A DNA stretch of 64,000 bases from Collimonas arenae (GCF_000786695.1 NZ_CP009962.1:5270001-5334000), one strand, 5' to 3'. Shown: positions 26,575-36,074, counted from the first letter of the stretch. Made by a program: numbers and translations. Notes: a model not told the origin generated them from the letters alone.

Positions 26575-27810
26575 TTACTTTTGATTCCATGGCGCTACTT
26601 TAAATAGAATCAGCATCCCTGGCAGGGCCAGCCCGAAACATAAAATAAAGAAATTAAACCAGCCTGTCTGATCAACGATAAACCCCACCGATGAGTTGAC
26701 AAAGGTACGCGGCACCGCGGCAAGGCTGGTGAACAAGGCATATTGCGTTGCGGTGTAGCGCGGATCGGTGGTACGTGCAATATAGGCCACGAAAGCGGCC
26801 GTGCCCAGGCCCACGCCAAATGCCTCGCCACCGATGACGATGGCCAGCACCAGCGGATCCGGACCGGCCTGCGCCAGCCAGGCAAAGCCGAGAATAGTTA
26901 CAGCCTGCACCACGCCGAAAATCCACAAGGCGCGATTGATGCCGATCTGGACCATCCAGATGCCGCCGATCAGGCCACCGACAAGGCTGGCCCACAAGCT
27001 GGTGGTTTTGGAAATCACGCCGATCTGGGTCAATGTAAAGCCCAAATCGATATAAAACCGGGTAGCCAGCGCGGTCGCCATGCTGTCACCCAGCTTATAC
27101 AGAAAAATGAATCCGAGGATCCACAGCGCATTGCGCCAGCCATCACGGGCAATGAATTCTTGAAACGGCAACAATACCGCCTCGCGCAGATTCTTCGGCG
27201 GCGCACCATACACTGCCGGCTCCTTGATCAGCAAGGTACAGATCAGCCCTGGCAGCATGAAGCCGGCGGTGATCCAGAATACCGCTTGCCAGCTCATGTG
27301 ATCAGCCAGGAACAGCGACAAGGCGCCGGGCACCATGCCGGCGACTTTGTAAGCATTGACATTGATGGCCGCGCCCAGTCCCTGCTCGCTATCCGGCAGG
27401 ATTTCGCGCCGGTAGGCATCGATCACGATATCCTGGCTCGCCGACAAAAACGCGACCAGCGAAGCCATGAAGGCAATCGTCGCCACCTGCGTGTGCGGGT
27501 CGAGCATGCCCATGCCTCCGATAGCAACGAACAGGCAGGCCTGCGTCAGCAGCATCCAGCTGCGCCTGCGGCCGAGTTTGCCGAAGTGAAAACGATCCAT
27601 CAGCGGCGACCACAGGAATTTCCAGGTGTAGGGAAACATCACCAGCGCGAACAAACCCAGCGATTTCACATTGAGTCCGGATTTGCTCAGCCATGCTTGC
27701 AGCAAACTGAGCAGAATAAATAGCGGCAGACCGGAACTGAAGCCTAGGAAAGCGCAAATCAGCATGCGCCGATTGAGATAGTGATGCCAGGGATTTGAAG
27801 CTGATGTCAT
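26575..27810 (-). CDS. ampG: AmpG-family muropeptide transporter (MFS)
   Basis: A 412-residue inner-membrane permease with about 12 membrane segments. GFSSGLPLFILLSLLQAWL near the N-terminus and FPYTWKFLWSPLMDRF (residues 70-85) are characteristic of AmpG, as is DIVIDAYRREIL near residue 140. It imports GlcNAc-anhydroMurNAc peptides for cell-wall recycling and can influence beta-lactamase induction. The ATG at 27810 starts the usual N-terminus; a TTG at 27864 would add an unlikely tail. It is downstream of metXW on the same strand. Confidence 0.93.
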   Translation of the reverse strand: MTSASNPWHHYLNRRMLICAFLGFSSGLPLFILLSLLQAWLSKSGLNVKSLGLFALVMFPYTWKFLWSPLMDRFHFGKLGRRRSWMLLTQACLFVAIGGMGMLDPHTQVATIAFMASLVAFLSASQDIVIDAYRREILPDSEQGLGAAINVNAYKVAGMVPGALSLFLADHMSWQAVFWITAGFMLPGLICTLLIKEPAVYGAPPKNLREAVLLPFQEFIARDGWRNALWILGFIFLYKLGDSMATALATRFYIDLGFTLTQIGVISKTTSLWASLVGGLIGGIWMVQIGINRALWIFGVVQAVTILGFAWLAQAGPDPLVLAIVIGGEAFGVGLGTAAFVAYIARTTDPRYTATQYALFTSLAAVPRTFVNSSVGFIVDQTGWFNFFILCFGLALPGMLILFKVAPWNQK

Positions 27811-27902
27811 AGATGCGCCCGCGGCAGCGGGGAGTTTTGGACAATCCTGCCGCCCTGCATGCAACCACGGGCGACAGGAATATCCTTTTATTTTTTACGG
27901 AT

Positions 27903-28505
27903 TCACTTCTTGCGAAAGCGGAATACTGCAAGACTACCACGCCAGTTAGGCAGTACCGATATTGGCTGGCCGTCGTGCAGCGCTACGCATTCGAGCACTT
28001 CAAGACCAACTTCGTTCGCCAATTCTTCAAAATCCTTGATGGTGGCGCAGCGCAGATTGGGCGTGTCATACCATTCATACGGCAGCGATTTGGATACCGG
28101 CATGCGGCCGCGCAGCAGCGCTACCCGGTGCGGCCAATAGGCAAAATTGGGAAAAGAGACGATCGCTTCGCGACCGACCCGGGCGATATCGCGCAATACG
28201 CCTTCCACATTTTTCATCATCTGCAGCGCCGACAGGCACAGCACGGTATCGAAAGCGTTATCGGCAAACAGGTTCAAGCCGGCTTCCATATCCTGCTGGA
28301 TCACCGACACCCCGCGCGCCACGCAGACAGGTATCTTGGCATCGTCGATTTCGACGCCATAGCCGGCGCATTGCTTGTCGGATTGCAGGTAATCGAGCAT
28401 GACGCCGTCGCCACAACCGAGGTCGAGCACCTGCGACTCACCGCGCACCCAATGCGCGATAAAGGCCAGGTCGGGGCGCAAACTGCTTAATTGATCAAAG
28501 TTCAT
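27903..28505 (-). CDS. metW: Methionine biosynthesis protein MetW
   Basis: A 200-residue SAM-dependent methyltransferase-like protein. The SAM-binding motif I is [12 protein letters not shown] near residue 27, followed by YGVEIDD. Its start overlaps the end of metX by 11 bases, the usual metXW pairing in Proteobacteria. MetW is required with MetX for homoserine acylation in several Proteobacteria. RKK at the C-terminus closes the protein in full length. Confidence 0.95.
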   Translation of the reverse strand: MNFDQLSSLRPDLAFIAHWVRGESQVLDLGCGDGVMLDYLQSDKQCAGYGVEIDDAKIPVCVARGVSVIQQDMEAGLNLFADNAFDTVLCLSALQMMKNVEGVLRDIARVGREAIVSFPNFAYWPHRVALLRGRMPVSKSLPYEWYDTPNLRCATIKDFEELANEVGLEVLECVALHDGQPISVLPNWRGSLAVFRFRKK

Positions 28506-29679
28506 GTTCGGTTCCCGCCACTTCTGTCACTGCATTCGATACTGCGGTCTGCGGCTGGCTTATTTCCTGCCAGATGCGCTTGTAATATTCGCCCACCACG
28601 CTCATGTAGCGTGGGTCGTCCAGCAAAAAGGCATCGTGGCCATGCGGTGCGTCGATCTCGGCGTAGCTGACGCGGCGCTTGTTGTTGACCAGCGCCTGGA
28701 CGATTTCGCGGCTGCGCTCCGGCGAAAAGCGCCAGTCGGTCATGAACGACACCAGTAGAAACTGCGCCTGGGTCTTGCTTAGCGCGCGGGTCAGGTCACC
28801 GTCGAATTCCTTGGCCGGATCGAAATAATCGAGCGCCTTGGTGATTAGCAGATAGGTGTTGGCGTCGAAATATTCAGAGAATTTATCACCTTGATAGCGT
28901 AGATATGATTCGATTTCAAAATCGATGCCGAAGCCGAACTGGTAAGCGCCGGAACGCAGGTCACGGCCGAATTTCTCGGCCATGTCGTCATCCGACAAAT
29001 AGGTGATGTGACCGACCATGCGCGCCACCCGCAAGCCATTCTTGGGCACCACGCCATGCGCGTAGTAGTCGCCGCCGTGAAAGCCCGGATCTGTCAGGAT
29101 CGCCTGCCGCGCCACGTCGTTGAAGGCGATGTTTTGCGCCGACAGCTTTGGCGTCGATGCAATCACCACACAATGGCGCAGACGGGCCGGATACGCCAGG
29201 CTCCAGGCCAGCGCCTGCATGCCGCCCAGCGAACCGCCCATCACCGCAGCAAACTGCGCGATGCCCAGCGCATCGGCAAGGCGCGCCTGGGCTTGTACCC
29301 AGTCTTCCACCGTGACCACCGGGAAGTCGGCGCCGTATGGCTTTCCCGTAGCTGCATTGATGTGCATCGGGCCGGTGGAACCGAAACAGGAGCCCAGGTT
29401 ATTGACGCCGATGACGAAGAATTTATTGGTATCCAGCGCTTTGCCCGGGCCCACCATGTTGTCCCACCAGCCGACATTCTTTTCATCGCCCTGATATATA
29501 CCGGCGACGTGGTGCGAGGCGTTCAGCGCATGGCAGACCAGCACCGCATTCGATTTATCGGCATTCAGGGCGCCATATGTTTCGTATACCAGCGTGTAAT
29601 CAGCCAGCAACGCACCGCTTTGCAACTGCAACGGCGTCGCGAAGTGCATGGACTGCGGGGCAACTATTCCTTGGGACAT
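28495..29679 (-). CDS. metX: Homoserine O-acyltransferase MetX
   Basis: A 394-residue alpha/beta hydrolase-fold enzyme for the first committed step of methionine synthesis (acylation of homoserine, acetyl or succinyl). The nucleophile elbow is [10 protein letters not shown] near residue 150. The acid and His of the triad lie in [13 protein letters not shown] and [11 protein letters not shown] near residue 355. [10 protein letters not shown] near residue 50 is the oxyanion-side motif. It overlaps metW. Immediately upstream is a structured leader that ends in an intrinsic terminator (29705-29740), so attenuation control is likely. Confidence 0.96.
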   Translation of the reverse strand: MSQGIVAPQSMHFATPLQLQSGALLADYTLVYETYGALNADKSNAVLVCHALNASHHVAGIYQGDEKNVGWWDNMVGPGKALDTNKFFVIGVNNLGSCFGSTGPMHINAATGKPYGADFPVVTVEDWVQAQARLADALGIAQFAAVMGGSLGGMQALAWSLAYPARLRHCVVIASTPKLSAQNIAFNDVARQAILTDPGFHGGDYYAHGVVPKNGLRVARMVGHITYLSDDDMAEKFGRDLRSGAYQFGFGIDFEIESYLRYQGDKFSEYFDANTYLLITKALDYFDPAKEFDGDLTRALSKTQAQFLLVSFMTDWRFSPERSREIVQALVNNKRRVSYAEIDAPHGHDAFLLDDPRYMSVVGEYYKRIWQEISQPQTAVSNAVTEVAGTEHEL

Positions 29680-29699
29680 GGCTCGTTGTCTATATTGTG

Positions 29700-29920
29700 T
29701 AGAAATAAAAAAAGCCCGAGAGCTTTCGCTAATCGGGCTAAATTCTGGGCTTGTACTTCAAGCTCGCTTTAGCCGTATTTATTTAGCATCGCCGGTCCGG
29801 AAACCAGGTGATGCCGCGCGCCCGCAAGCTGAGGTGGTGAAACCATTCAAATCGGCGCGATAGGACAAGAATAACCAAACCGGGGCTTGGCGTCAAACTA
29901 TGATGATGTTGTTACTTCCT
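29700..29920 (-). promoter_or_regulatory. Structured metX leader, candidate riboswitch or attenuator
   Basis: On the minus strand the space before metX holds several nested stems. GCATC (about 29814) pairs with GATGC, which is directly followed by TAAATAAAT (about 29785). GCTTG pairs with CAAGC near 29745-29765. An intrinsic terminator then ends about 25 bases before the metX ATG. The GCATC...GATGCTAAAT part recalls the P3 and J3/4 region of S-box (SAM-I) RNAs, but the K-turn and other core bases are not evident. I therefore do not name a class. Confidence 0.5.
29705..29740 (-). terminator. Terminator hairpin in the metX leader
   Basis: On the minus strand AGCCCGA and TCGGGCT pair around a 13-base loop, followed by seven or more T. 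It lies upstream of metX rather than after a gene, which points to premature termination control. Confidence 0.8.
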
Positions 29921-30103
29921 TAGAGGCTGTTGCTAACACAGATGGCTAGGCGCGCCGACGAAGACAGTACGAGTAGTACGGCTAGGAGGGTGTAGCAGGG
30001 GTTTCAGGCGACATTGTCGTCTGCCTGCGGAACGACCCGGGCTTGCAAGCCCGGGCGCGCCCTGCAAGGGCAACAACGCCAGGTGTGTTTGCAACAGCCT
30101 CTT
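29921..30103. repeat. Palindromic MITE-like repeat, R family, long form
   Basis: The ends GAGGCTGTTGCTAACACA and TGTGTTTGCAACAGCCTC are inverted repeats, flanked by TTA on each side as a possible 3-bp target duplication. Inside are GCCGACGAAGACAGTACGAG, TAGTACGGCTAGGAGG and a second hairpin with GGGCTTGCAAGCCC. About 183 bp; it separates ptsI from the metX leader. Confidence 0.92.
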
Positions 30104-30109
30104 AAAACA

Positions 30110-31864
30110 TCAAGCCATCATGCGCATCTGGCTGACTGCTGTGGCAATCGCGCTAGGTTCAGTGTTACGCAGGATTTTCTTGGTTTGCAGCGTCAGGTCG
30201 TCGAGATCGCTGTTCAATATTTCCTGCTTGACTGCCAGCAATTGCGCCGGATGCATGGAGAATTCCAGCAAGCCCATACCCAGCAACAAACGAGTAAATT
30301 TGACGTCGCCGGCCATTTCTCCGCAGACCGAGACCGGAATCCCCGCCTTGCGGCCGAGAGCAATCACAGTCGACAACAAGAACAGGACAGCCGGATGCAG
30401 CGGGTTGTACAGGTGCGCCACCTCATGATCGACGCGATCGATCGCCAGCGTGTACTGAATCAGGTCGTTGGTGCCAATTGACAAAAAATCCATGCGCTTG
30501 ATAAACATCGGCAAAGCCAGGGCCGCCGCCGGGATTTCGATCATGGCGCCGATCTTGATAGCTTCGTCAAATTTGACGCCCTCGTCGCGCAGCTGCTGCT
30601 TGGCCTGCTCAACCATGGCCAAGGTCTGGTCGATTTCAAAGGCATGCGCCAGCATCGGGATCAGCAACTTGACCTTGCCGAAGGCCGAGGCGCGCAAAAT
30701 CGCTCGCAACTGGGTCAGGAACAGCTGTGGTTCCGCCAGGCAATAGCGAATCGCCCGCAAACCCAGCGCCGGATTGAGCGCGGTCTGCTCGTCATTGTTC
30801 AACGGCTTGTCGGCGCCGACATCCAGCGTACGGATAGTCACTGGCCGGCCTTTCATCGCCACCACTGCTTGTCGGTAGGATTCAAACTGCTCGTCCTCGG
30901 TCGGCAATGCATGCTGGGTGCCGATACGGCCCATAAACAGGAATTCCGAACGGAACAACCCGACGCCATTGGCGCCGGACTCCATCGCCGCCGCACAATC
31001 GCTGGGCAGTTCGATATTCGCCAGCAAGGTGATTTCCGTACCATCCAACGTCACCGCACGGGTTTTCTTGATCTTGCCGAGTTTCCGGCGCGAACGCAGC
31101 AGATGCGCCTGGCGTTCGCGGTATTGCTTAAGTATCACGGTAGCCGGATCGACGATTACCACGCCGGCATCGCCGTCGATGATGATCCAGTCATCCTGCT
31201 TGATCAGGCGCGAAGCGTTGTTCATGCCGACTGCGGCCGGGATATCCAGGCTGCGCGCGACGATTGCAGTATGCGAATTCTGGCCGCCGAGATCGGTAAC
31301 AAAGCCGGCGAAAGCGCGGTCGCGGAACTGCAGCATGTCGGCTGGCGAAATGTCATAGGCCACCACCACGATGTTGGCGAATGAAGCACCGTCGCTGTCG
31401 ACTTCAGGCAGGCGAGTGGCCGTGCCGGTCAATACTTTCAGCAAACGCTCGCCGACCTGCAGCACGTCCATCTTGCGTTCGCGCAGATAGGGATCTTCGA
31501 TTTCATCGAACTGGGTCGACAACTCGTCGATCTGGGTTACCAGCGCCCATTCGGCGTTGTACTGGCGGTTGCGGACGATATCAAGCGACATCTCGGCCAG
31601 CATCGGGTCGGAAAGGATCAGCAAATGAACGTCGACAAATGCACCCAACTCGGGCGGGGATTCTTTCGGCAAATCGTTGCGGATGGTTTGCAGTTCGGTA
31701 CGCACCGTGGTGACCGCATTCTGCAGGCGCTGTACTTCCGCCTCGATCTCGGCTTCGCCGATCAGGTAATGTTTGACGTCCATTGCTGCCGGCGCCAGCA
31801 AATGCGCGCGGCCGATCGCGATGCCGCGCGAAACCGGAATGCCATGTAGGGTAAAGGATGCCAT
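30110..31864 (-). CDS. ptsI: Phosphoenolpyruvate-protein phosphotransferase (PTS enzyme I)
   Basis: A 584-residue cytosolic enzyme I that passes phosphate from PEP to HPr. The phospho-accepting His lies in DLGGQNSHTAIVARS near residue 190. The PEP-binding region includes NGVGLFRSEFLFMGR near residue 295, TLDVGADKP and, near residue 500, SVCGEMAGD with the catalytic Cys. Only regulatory-type partners are nearby (EIIA-Man and HPr), with no sugar permease, which suggests a regulatory PTS. The space to ptsH contains a palindromic repeat. Confidence 0.96.
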   Translation of the reverse strand: MASFTLHGIPVSRGIAIGRAHLLAPAAMDVKHYLIGEAEIEAEVQRLQNAVTTVRTELQTIRNDLPKESPPELGAFVDVHLLILSDPMLAEMSLDIVRNRQYNAEWALVTQIDELSTQFDEIEDPYLRERKMDVLQVGERLLKVLTGTATRLPEVDSDGASFANIVVVAYDISPADMLQFRDRAFAGFVTDLGGQNSHTAIVARSLDIPAAVGMNNASRLIKQDDWIIIDGDAGVVIVDPATVILKQYRERQAHLLRSRRKLGKIKKTRAVTLDGTEITLLANIELPSDCAAAMESGANGVGLFRSEFLFMGRIGTQHALPTEDEQFESYRQAVVAMKGRPVTIRTLDVGADKPLNNDEQTALNPALGLRAIRYCLAEPQLFLTQLRAILRASAFGKVKLLIPMLAHAFEIDQTLAMVEQAKQQLRDEGVKFDEAIKIGAMIEIPAAALALPMFIKRMDFLSIGTNDLIQYTLAIDRVDHEVAHLYNPLHPAVLFLLSTVIALGRKAGIPVSVCGEMAGDVKFTRLLLGMGLLEFSMHPAQLLAVKQEILNSDLDDLTLQTKKILRNTEPSAIATAVSQMRMMA

Positions 31865-31890
31865 CTGGTCACCGCTGAAAAAAGATATTC

Positions 31891-31992
31891 AAGAAGCCGC
31901 TGCAAACACAGCTGGCTAGCGCTCCAACGAAGACAGTACGAGTAGTACGGCCAAGAGGACATCAGCGCCTGGTGTGTTGCAACAACTTCTAA
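31891..31992. repeat. Palindromic MITE-like repeat inside the ptsH-ptsI operon
   Basis: A short R-family copy. The arms are degenerate (AAGAAGCCGCTGCAAACACA and TGTGTTGCAACAACTTCT), but the core CAACGAAGACAGTACGAGTA GTACGGCCA is well kept. It lies between ptsH and ptsI, so it is transcribed with the operon. Confidence 0.88.
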
Positions 31993-32030
31993 CTGTAAAT
32001 GCGGAACCGGGTCAGCTTGCAGGAGAGTTA

Positions 32031-32300
32031 TTACTCTCCCTCGCCAAACTTATCCTGAATTAACTGGTTTAAGGCATCGAAACAGGTTTTCTCATCCTCG
32101 CCATCGGCTTCCAGCAAGATCGTGCTGCCCTTGCCGGCCGCCAGCATCATCACGCCCATGATCGACTTGGCGTTGACGCGGCGTTTGTTGCGGGTCATCC
32201 ACACTTCACATTTGAATTTGCTGGCCAGTTGAGTGAATTTGGCTGATGCACGGGCATGCAGTCCAAGCTTATTGATAATTTCGATTTCTTGTTGAATCAT
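32031..32300 (-). CDS. ptsH: Phosphocarrier protein HPr
   Basis: An 89-residue HPr. The active-site His is in NKLGLHARASAKFTQLA (His 16). The regulatory Ser is in KRRVNAKSIMGVMMLAAGKG near residue 46, and nearby Met residues match the enzyme I contact surface. It accepts phosphate from PtsI and donates it to the EIIA encoded about 100 bases upstream. The stop codon lies in a GGAGAG...CTCTCC hairpin at about 32023-32040. Confidence 0.96.
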   Translation of the reverse strand: MIQQEIEIINKLGLHARASAKFTQLASKFKCEVWMTRNKRRVNAKSIMGVMMLAAGKGSTILLEADGEDEKTCFDALNQLIQDKFGEGE

Positions 32301-32399
32301 TTTGTCTTTGAATAATGTTATCTATCTAAACTATCAGCTGTAACTGCTATTGAATCCGATCTGCCGGCTATCCGTTGTCAATGCGTCGTCAATGTATTA

Positions 32400-32804
32400 T
32401 CAATGTGATACGCGGACCCGGTTATCCACCCTGACGGCGCCGCCCTGCCCGCCGGCCAGCGCCATTTCAGTCACCACGTCCAGCGTATCGTTGCGATAAG
32501 TCAACGCGCGCAGCAACATCGGCAAGCTGATGCCGGCAATCACCTGGGTTTGTGCGCCGCTGCAGAACGGCAGCGTGCAATTGGACGGCGTGCCGCCCAT
32601 GACGTCGGTAATCACCAGCACGCCTGAGCCGTCGTCAAGACGCGCCGCTGCCTGCTTGGCCAGCTTCTGCACTTCCGCCGGATTTTGGTCAGCAATAACG
32701 TCAATCGCTTCAAGCCGTTCCGGCGTATGGCGAAACACGTGAGAGGCAGCTGCGATGAATGCCTGGCCCAGTGGGGCGTGGGTTAAAAGAAGAATGCCAA
32801 TCAT
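32400..32804 (-). CDS. PTS EIIA component, mannose family
   Basis: A 134-residue protein. MIGILLLTHAPLGQAFIAAA places the phospho-accepting His at residue 9, and VLVITDVMGGTPSN near residue 65 is the EIIA-Man core. There is no EIIB, EIIC or EIID gene nearby, so it is probably a regulatory end-acceptor rather than part of a sugar transporter. ATG 32804 is chosen over an upstream TTG. It lies between gshB and ptsH, an arrangement I know from other Burkholderiales. Confidence 0.92.
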   Translation of the reverse strand: MIGILLLTHAPLGQAFIAAASHVFRHTPERLEAIDVIADQNPAEVQKLAKQAAARLDDGSGVLVITDVMGGTPSNCTLPFCSGAQTQVIAGISLPMLLRALTYRNDTLDVVTEMALAGGQGGAVRVDNRVRVSH

Positions 32805-32907
32805 AATTTCACTCAAATCCGCAGAGCGGATGGTTCCCGGTTTACAACGGTTTTACGACAATACACATCGTGGACAGCCAAAGACCGGCCACGATGGGAA
32901 AAATTCT

Positions 32908-33849
32908 TTACGCCAATGCGGCTTCCAGCGCATCAATGAACATCGCGGCAACGTCAAAACCCGCTTGCTGTTTAATTTCCTGAAAGCAAGTTGGACTAGT
33001 AACATTGACCTCGGTCAGATAGTCGCCGATCACATCTAATCCTACCAGTAACAAGCCCCGCTGTGACAACACCGGACCAAGCGCTTCGCCGATTTCACGA
33101 TCGCGCACTGTCAGCGGCTGGGCCACGCCGATACCGCCTGCCGCCAGGTTGCCACGCACTTCGCTGCCTTGCGGAATCCGCGCCAGCGAAAACGGCACCA
33201 CTTTACCGCCAATCACCAGCACCCGTTTGTCGCCTGCCGTGATCTCAGGGATGAAGCGCTGGATCATGATGGTGCGATGTCCGTTATCTGTCAGCGTTTC
33301 AATGATGGAGCCAAGGTTCAAGCCATCTTGACGCACCCGGAAAATCCCCGTGCCGCCCATGCCGTCGAGCGGCTTCAGGATCACGTCCTGATGTTCGTCA
33401 TGGAAAGCGCGCAGGCGTGCCGCATCACGCGTCACCAGAGTCGGCGAGGTGTATTTTGCGAATTGTGCAATGGCCAGTTTCTCATTATGGTCGCGGATAG
33501 CCTGCGGCTTGTTGAATACGCGCGCCCCCTGGGTTTCCGCCAGTTCCAGCAGATACGTGGTGTAGATGTATTCCATGTCGAACGGCGGATCCTTGCGCAA
33601 CAGGATCGCATCGAATTCCGACAGGAACATGGACGTTGGCGCACTGGCGCGATACCAGTCCTTGTCATCGCCAGTCAGGGTTACCTTCACGACATTGGCG
33701 GTCACAATCCCGCTTTCCAGCGCCATGTCTTTCTGCTCGAACGCATACAGCGTATGGCCGCGCTTGACGGCCTCCACCATCATGGCGTAAGTGGAATCCT
33801 TATACGTCTTGAAGGTATTAAGCGGATCGGCGAGGAAAGCAATTTTCAT
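32908..33849 (-). CDS. gshB: Glutathione synthetase
   Basis: A 313-residue ATP-grasp enzyme that joins gamma-glutamylcysteine and glycine. Visible parts are DPPFDMEYIYTTYLLE near residue 85, VLKPLDGMGGTGIFRV near residue 155 (glycine-rich ATP loop), and DVIGDYLTEVNVTSPTC near residue 275 (metal and substrate binding). It is 22 bases downstream of gshA in the same direction, so both glutathione steps are made together. Confidence 0.96.
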   Translation of the reverse strand: MKIAFLADPLNTFKTYKDSTYAMMVEAVKRGHTLYAFEQKDMALESGIVTANVVKVTLTGDDKDWYRASAPTSMFLSEFDAILLRKDPPFDMEYIYTTYLLELAETQGARVFNKPQAIRDHNEKLAIAQFAKYTSPTLVTRDAARLRAFHDEHQDVILKPLDGMGGTGIFRVRQDGLNLGSIIETLTDNGHRTIMIQRFIPEITAGDKRVLVIGGKVVPFSLARIPQGSEVRGNLAAGGIGVAQPLTVRDREIGEALGPVLSQRGLLLVGLDVIGDYLTEVNVTSPTCFQEIKQQAGFDVAAMFIDALEAALA

Positions 33850-33871
33850 TTTTTATCCCGTAAAAGCAAAA

Positions 33872-35170
33872 TTAATATTCTTCCGGATTCGGATCGGTCT
33901 TTTCCATTTCAAGCGACGCCGCCAACAAGCCCAGGCGCGCCACCACACCATACATATAGAAGCGATTCGGCGCAGTCGTGCCAGGCTTGGCCAACATGTC
34001 CGGCAATGCATGCTGCTGCGCAAACGCCAACGGTACAAAATGCGCTCCGGGCGCATTCAGGTTCTCGTTGATGCCGCGTTCCGCATGTACCCGGTAGAAG
34101 CCGCCGACCACGTAGCGGTCGATCATGTACACCACCGGCTCCGCAACCGCATCGTTGATATGCTCGAAAGTATGCACGCCTTCCTGAATGATCAGGTCGT
34201 GAATCTCGCCATCGGCCTTGCCCAACGATAGTTTCTCACGTTGCTTGCGGCTCAGTTCCTTGATCTGGCTAACCTCGGTCACGCTCATTACGCCCATGCC
34301 ATCGGTGCCCGCATCAGCCTTGACGATCACAAACGGCTTTTCAGTAATGCCGTATTCCTTGTATTTCTTGCGGATTTTCGCCAGCAGGGAACTGACGCTC
34401 GCCGCCAGTTTGTCATCGCCGTCGGTGGCCTGGAAATCAACCTGGTCGACCTTGGCGAAAAACGGATTCAGCATCCACGGGTCGACATCGACCAGCTTGG
34501 CGAATTTCTTGACCACTTCGTCGTAGGCGGTGAAATGGTTGCTCTTGCGGCGCACGGTCCAGCCGGCATGCAGCGGCGGCAGGACATTCTGCTCGTTGAG
34601 ATTTTCCAGGATGGACGGCGTGCCGGACGACAAATCGTTGTTCAGCAAAATCGTGCAAGGATCGAAATTCTTCAGCCCCAGGCGACGGCCATTGGCAGAA
34701 CGTTCCAGCGGCTCCAGCGTAATGGTGCTGCCATCCGGCAGTTCGATGGTTTGCGACTCCTTCATGCTTTCGTCAAGCGAACCAAGCCGCACATGCAAGC
34801 CAGTCTGGCGGAAGACCTGCATCAGCCGCGCCACATTTTGCAAATAAAAGGTATTGCGTGTGTTGAGTTCCGGCAGCAGCAACAGATTCTTGGCGTCCGG
34901 ACAATATTTTTCGATAGCCGCCATCGCCGCCTGTATAGCCAGCGGCAGCATCTCCGGCGAGAGGTTGCTGAAACCGCCCGGAAACAAGTTGGTATCCACA
35001 GGCGCCAGCTTGAAGCCCGAATTCCGCAGATCGACCGAGCAATAGAACGGCGGCGTGTGCTCTTGCCACTCCATCCGGAACCAGCGCTCGATAGCCGGAG
35101 TAGCTGCGAGAATTTTCTTTTCTAGATCAAGCAAGGGGCCATTCAGGGCCGTGACAAGGTGCGGAACCAT
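33872..35170 (-). CDS. gshA: Glutamate-cysteine ligase, proteobacterial type
   Basis: The first enzyme of glutathione synthesis, 432 residues from the ATG at 35170. NLFPGGFSNLSPEM near residue 75, LLPELNTRNTFYLQNV near residue 110 and FVIVKADAGTDGMGVMSV near residue 285 are typical of the GshA type of Burkholderiales, which is distinct from E. coli GshA. The 28 codons further upstream open in frame look like leader and have no ribosome site. It forms an operon with gshB. Confidence 0.93.
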   Translation of the reverse strand: MVPHLVTALNGPLLDLEKKILAATPAIERWFRMEWQEHTPPFYCSVDLRNSGFKLAPVDTNLFPGGFSNLSPEMLPLAIQAAMAAIEKYCPDAKNLLLLPELNTRNTFYLQNVARLMQVFRQTGLHVRLGSLDESMKESQTIELPDGSTITLEPLERSANGRRLGLKNFDPCTILLNNDLSSGTPSILENLNEQNVLPPLHAGWTVRRKSNHFTAYDEVVKKFAKLVDVDPWMLNPFFAKVDQVDFQATDGDDKLAASVSSLLAKIRKKYKEYGITEKPFVIVKADAGTDGMGVMSVTEVSQIKELSRKQREKLSLGKADGEIHDLIIQEGVHTFEHINDAVAEPVVYMIDRYVVGGFYRVHAERGINENLNAPGAHFVPLAFAQQHALPDMLAKPGTTAPNRFYMYGVVARLGLLAASLEMEKTDPNPEEY

Positions 35171-35525
35171 ATAAAACTTTCTTTTGGGAACTATGTAGCG
35201 TGTGCAATGCGTTGCTGCCAGCCAAAGAAGCGTAATCCAGGACTTCCGCGACAAGCGAGAGACGCCGATTCTAACGGGAAATACAATATTTCGCCGGTCA
35301 CTCGCCGCGATGTTGCGTAAACGGCGCTATGGCTGACAGGCTAGACCAATCAGCCTGCTTTACATCGGGTCGTTGATGGATTTTTAAAGCCCCGGGGGCA
35401 ACAAAAAGCGCGTTGAATATCGTGGCATTGCGTTGTGTTTTTATCCGGCAAAAAAATTGCCTTATTTGCAATTTTGGTTTTTTATCCGCACCGCACCATG
35501 TGCAAGGGAACCGCATTTCCCCCGG
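35171..35525. other. Intergenic region upstream of gshA
   Basis: About 355 bases without a gene I can support. It contains a GCCCCGGGGGC palindrome near 35388 and A+T-rich segments near 35440-35500. It should hold the gshA promoter and the 3' end of the acetyltransferase transcript. Confidence 0.4.
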
Positions 35526-36074
35526 TTACAGTTGCTTGTACATGAAACTGGTGTCGCTCAGCTTGCCGGTCGTTGACCGCGCGTAGGCAGGAATAATCCC
35601 GGCCCGTTCATAGCCGATGGAATAATACAAAGACTCGGCGGCATCCCCGGTGCGGGTATCAAGGATCAACAGGGAGCGACCGTCGGTGCGGGCGATTGCT
35701 TCTGCGCGTTGCATCAGAGCGCGCGCCACGCCTTTGCGCCTGATGTCGGGATGCACCAGCAGCTTGGAAATCTCGGCGCGATGATGGCCATTGGCCGGCG
35801 TCGCCAACACGATTTGGACTGTACCAACAATCTGACCGGCAAAACGCGCCACCAGCAGACGCCGGCCGCCGCTCACCAGTGAACCGCTGACGCCGTACCA
35901 GAAGGAAAAGGCGTCTTCGGCATCGGGTGTATCCAGGAAGCCGACACTGGCGCCTTGCGCCACGCAGGCCATCAGGATTTCGGTGAGCGGCCCCACGACC
36001 TGATCGAACTGGTCGGCCCTGACATCTTCCACCATACAGGCAGTCAAGCGTTGCGGGGTGATGGTCGGGTCCAT
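35526..36074 (-). CDS. GNAT-family N-acetyltransferase
   Basis: A 182-residue acetyltransferase. The acetyl-CoA binding signature is KLLVHPDIRRKGVARALMQRAE near residue 110, and the beta-bulge strand GTVQIVLATP lies just before it. The C-terminal YYSIGYERAGIIPAYA is typical. The ATG at 36074 is set by GGAGA 8 nt upstream; the longer open frame to 36173 would add a hydrophobic stretch without ribosome site. Substrate unknown; it is not clearly linked to its neighbours. Confidence 0.88.
   Translation of the reverse strand: MDPTITPQRLTACMVEDVRADQFDQVVGPLTEILMACVAQGASVGFLDTPDAEDAFSFWYGVSGSLVSGGRRLLVARFAGQIVGTVQIVLATPANGHHRAEISKLLVHPDIRRKGVARALMQRAEAIARTDGRSLLILDTRTGDAAESLYYSIGYERAGIIPAYARSTTGKLSDTSFMYKQL

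Noticed and set aside
29700..29920. A standard SAM-I (S-box) riboswitch before metX
   Set aside because: Only the P3/J3-4-like part fits. The K-turn and the GAGGGAC-type segment are not found, so I report an unclassified leader instead.
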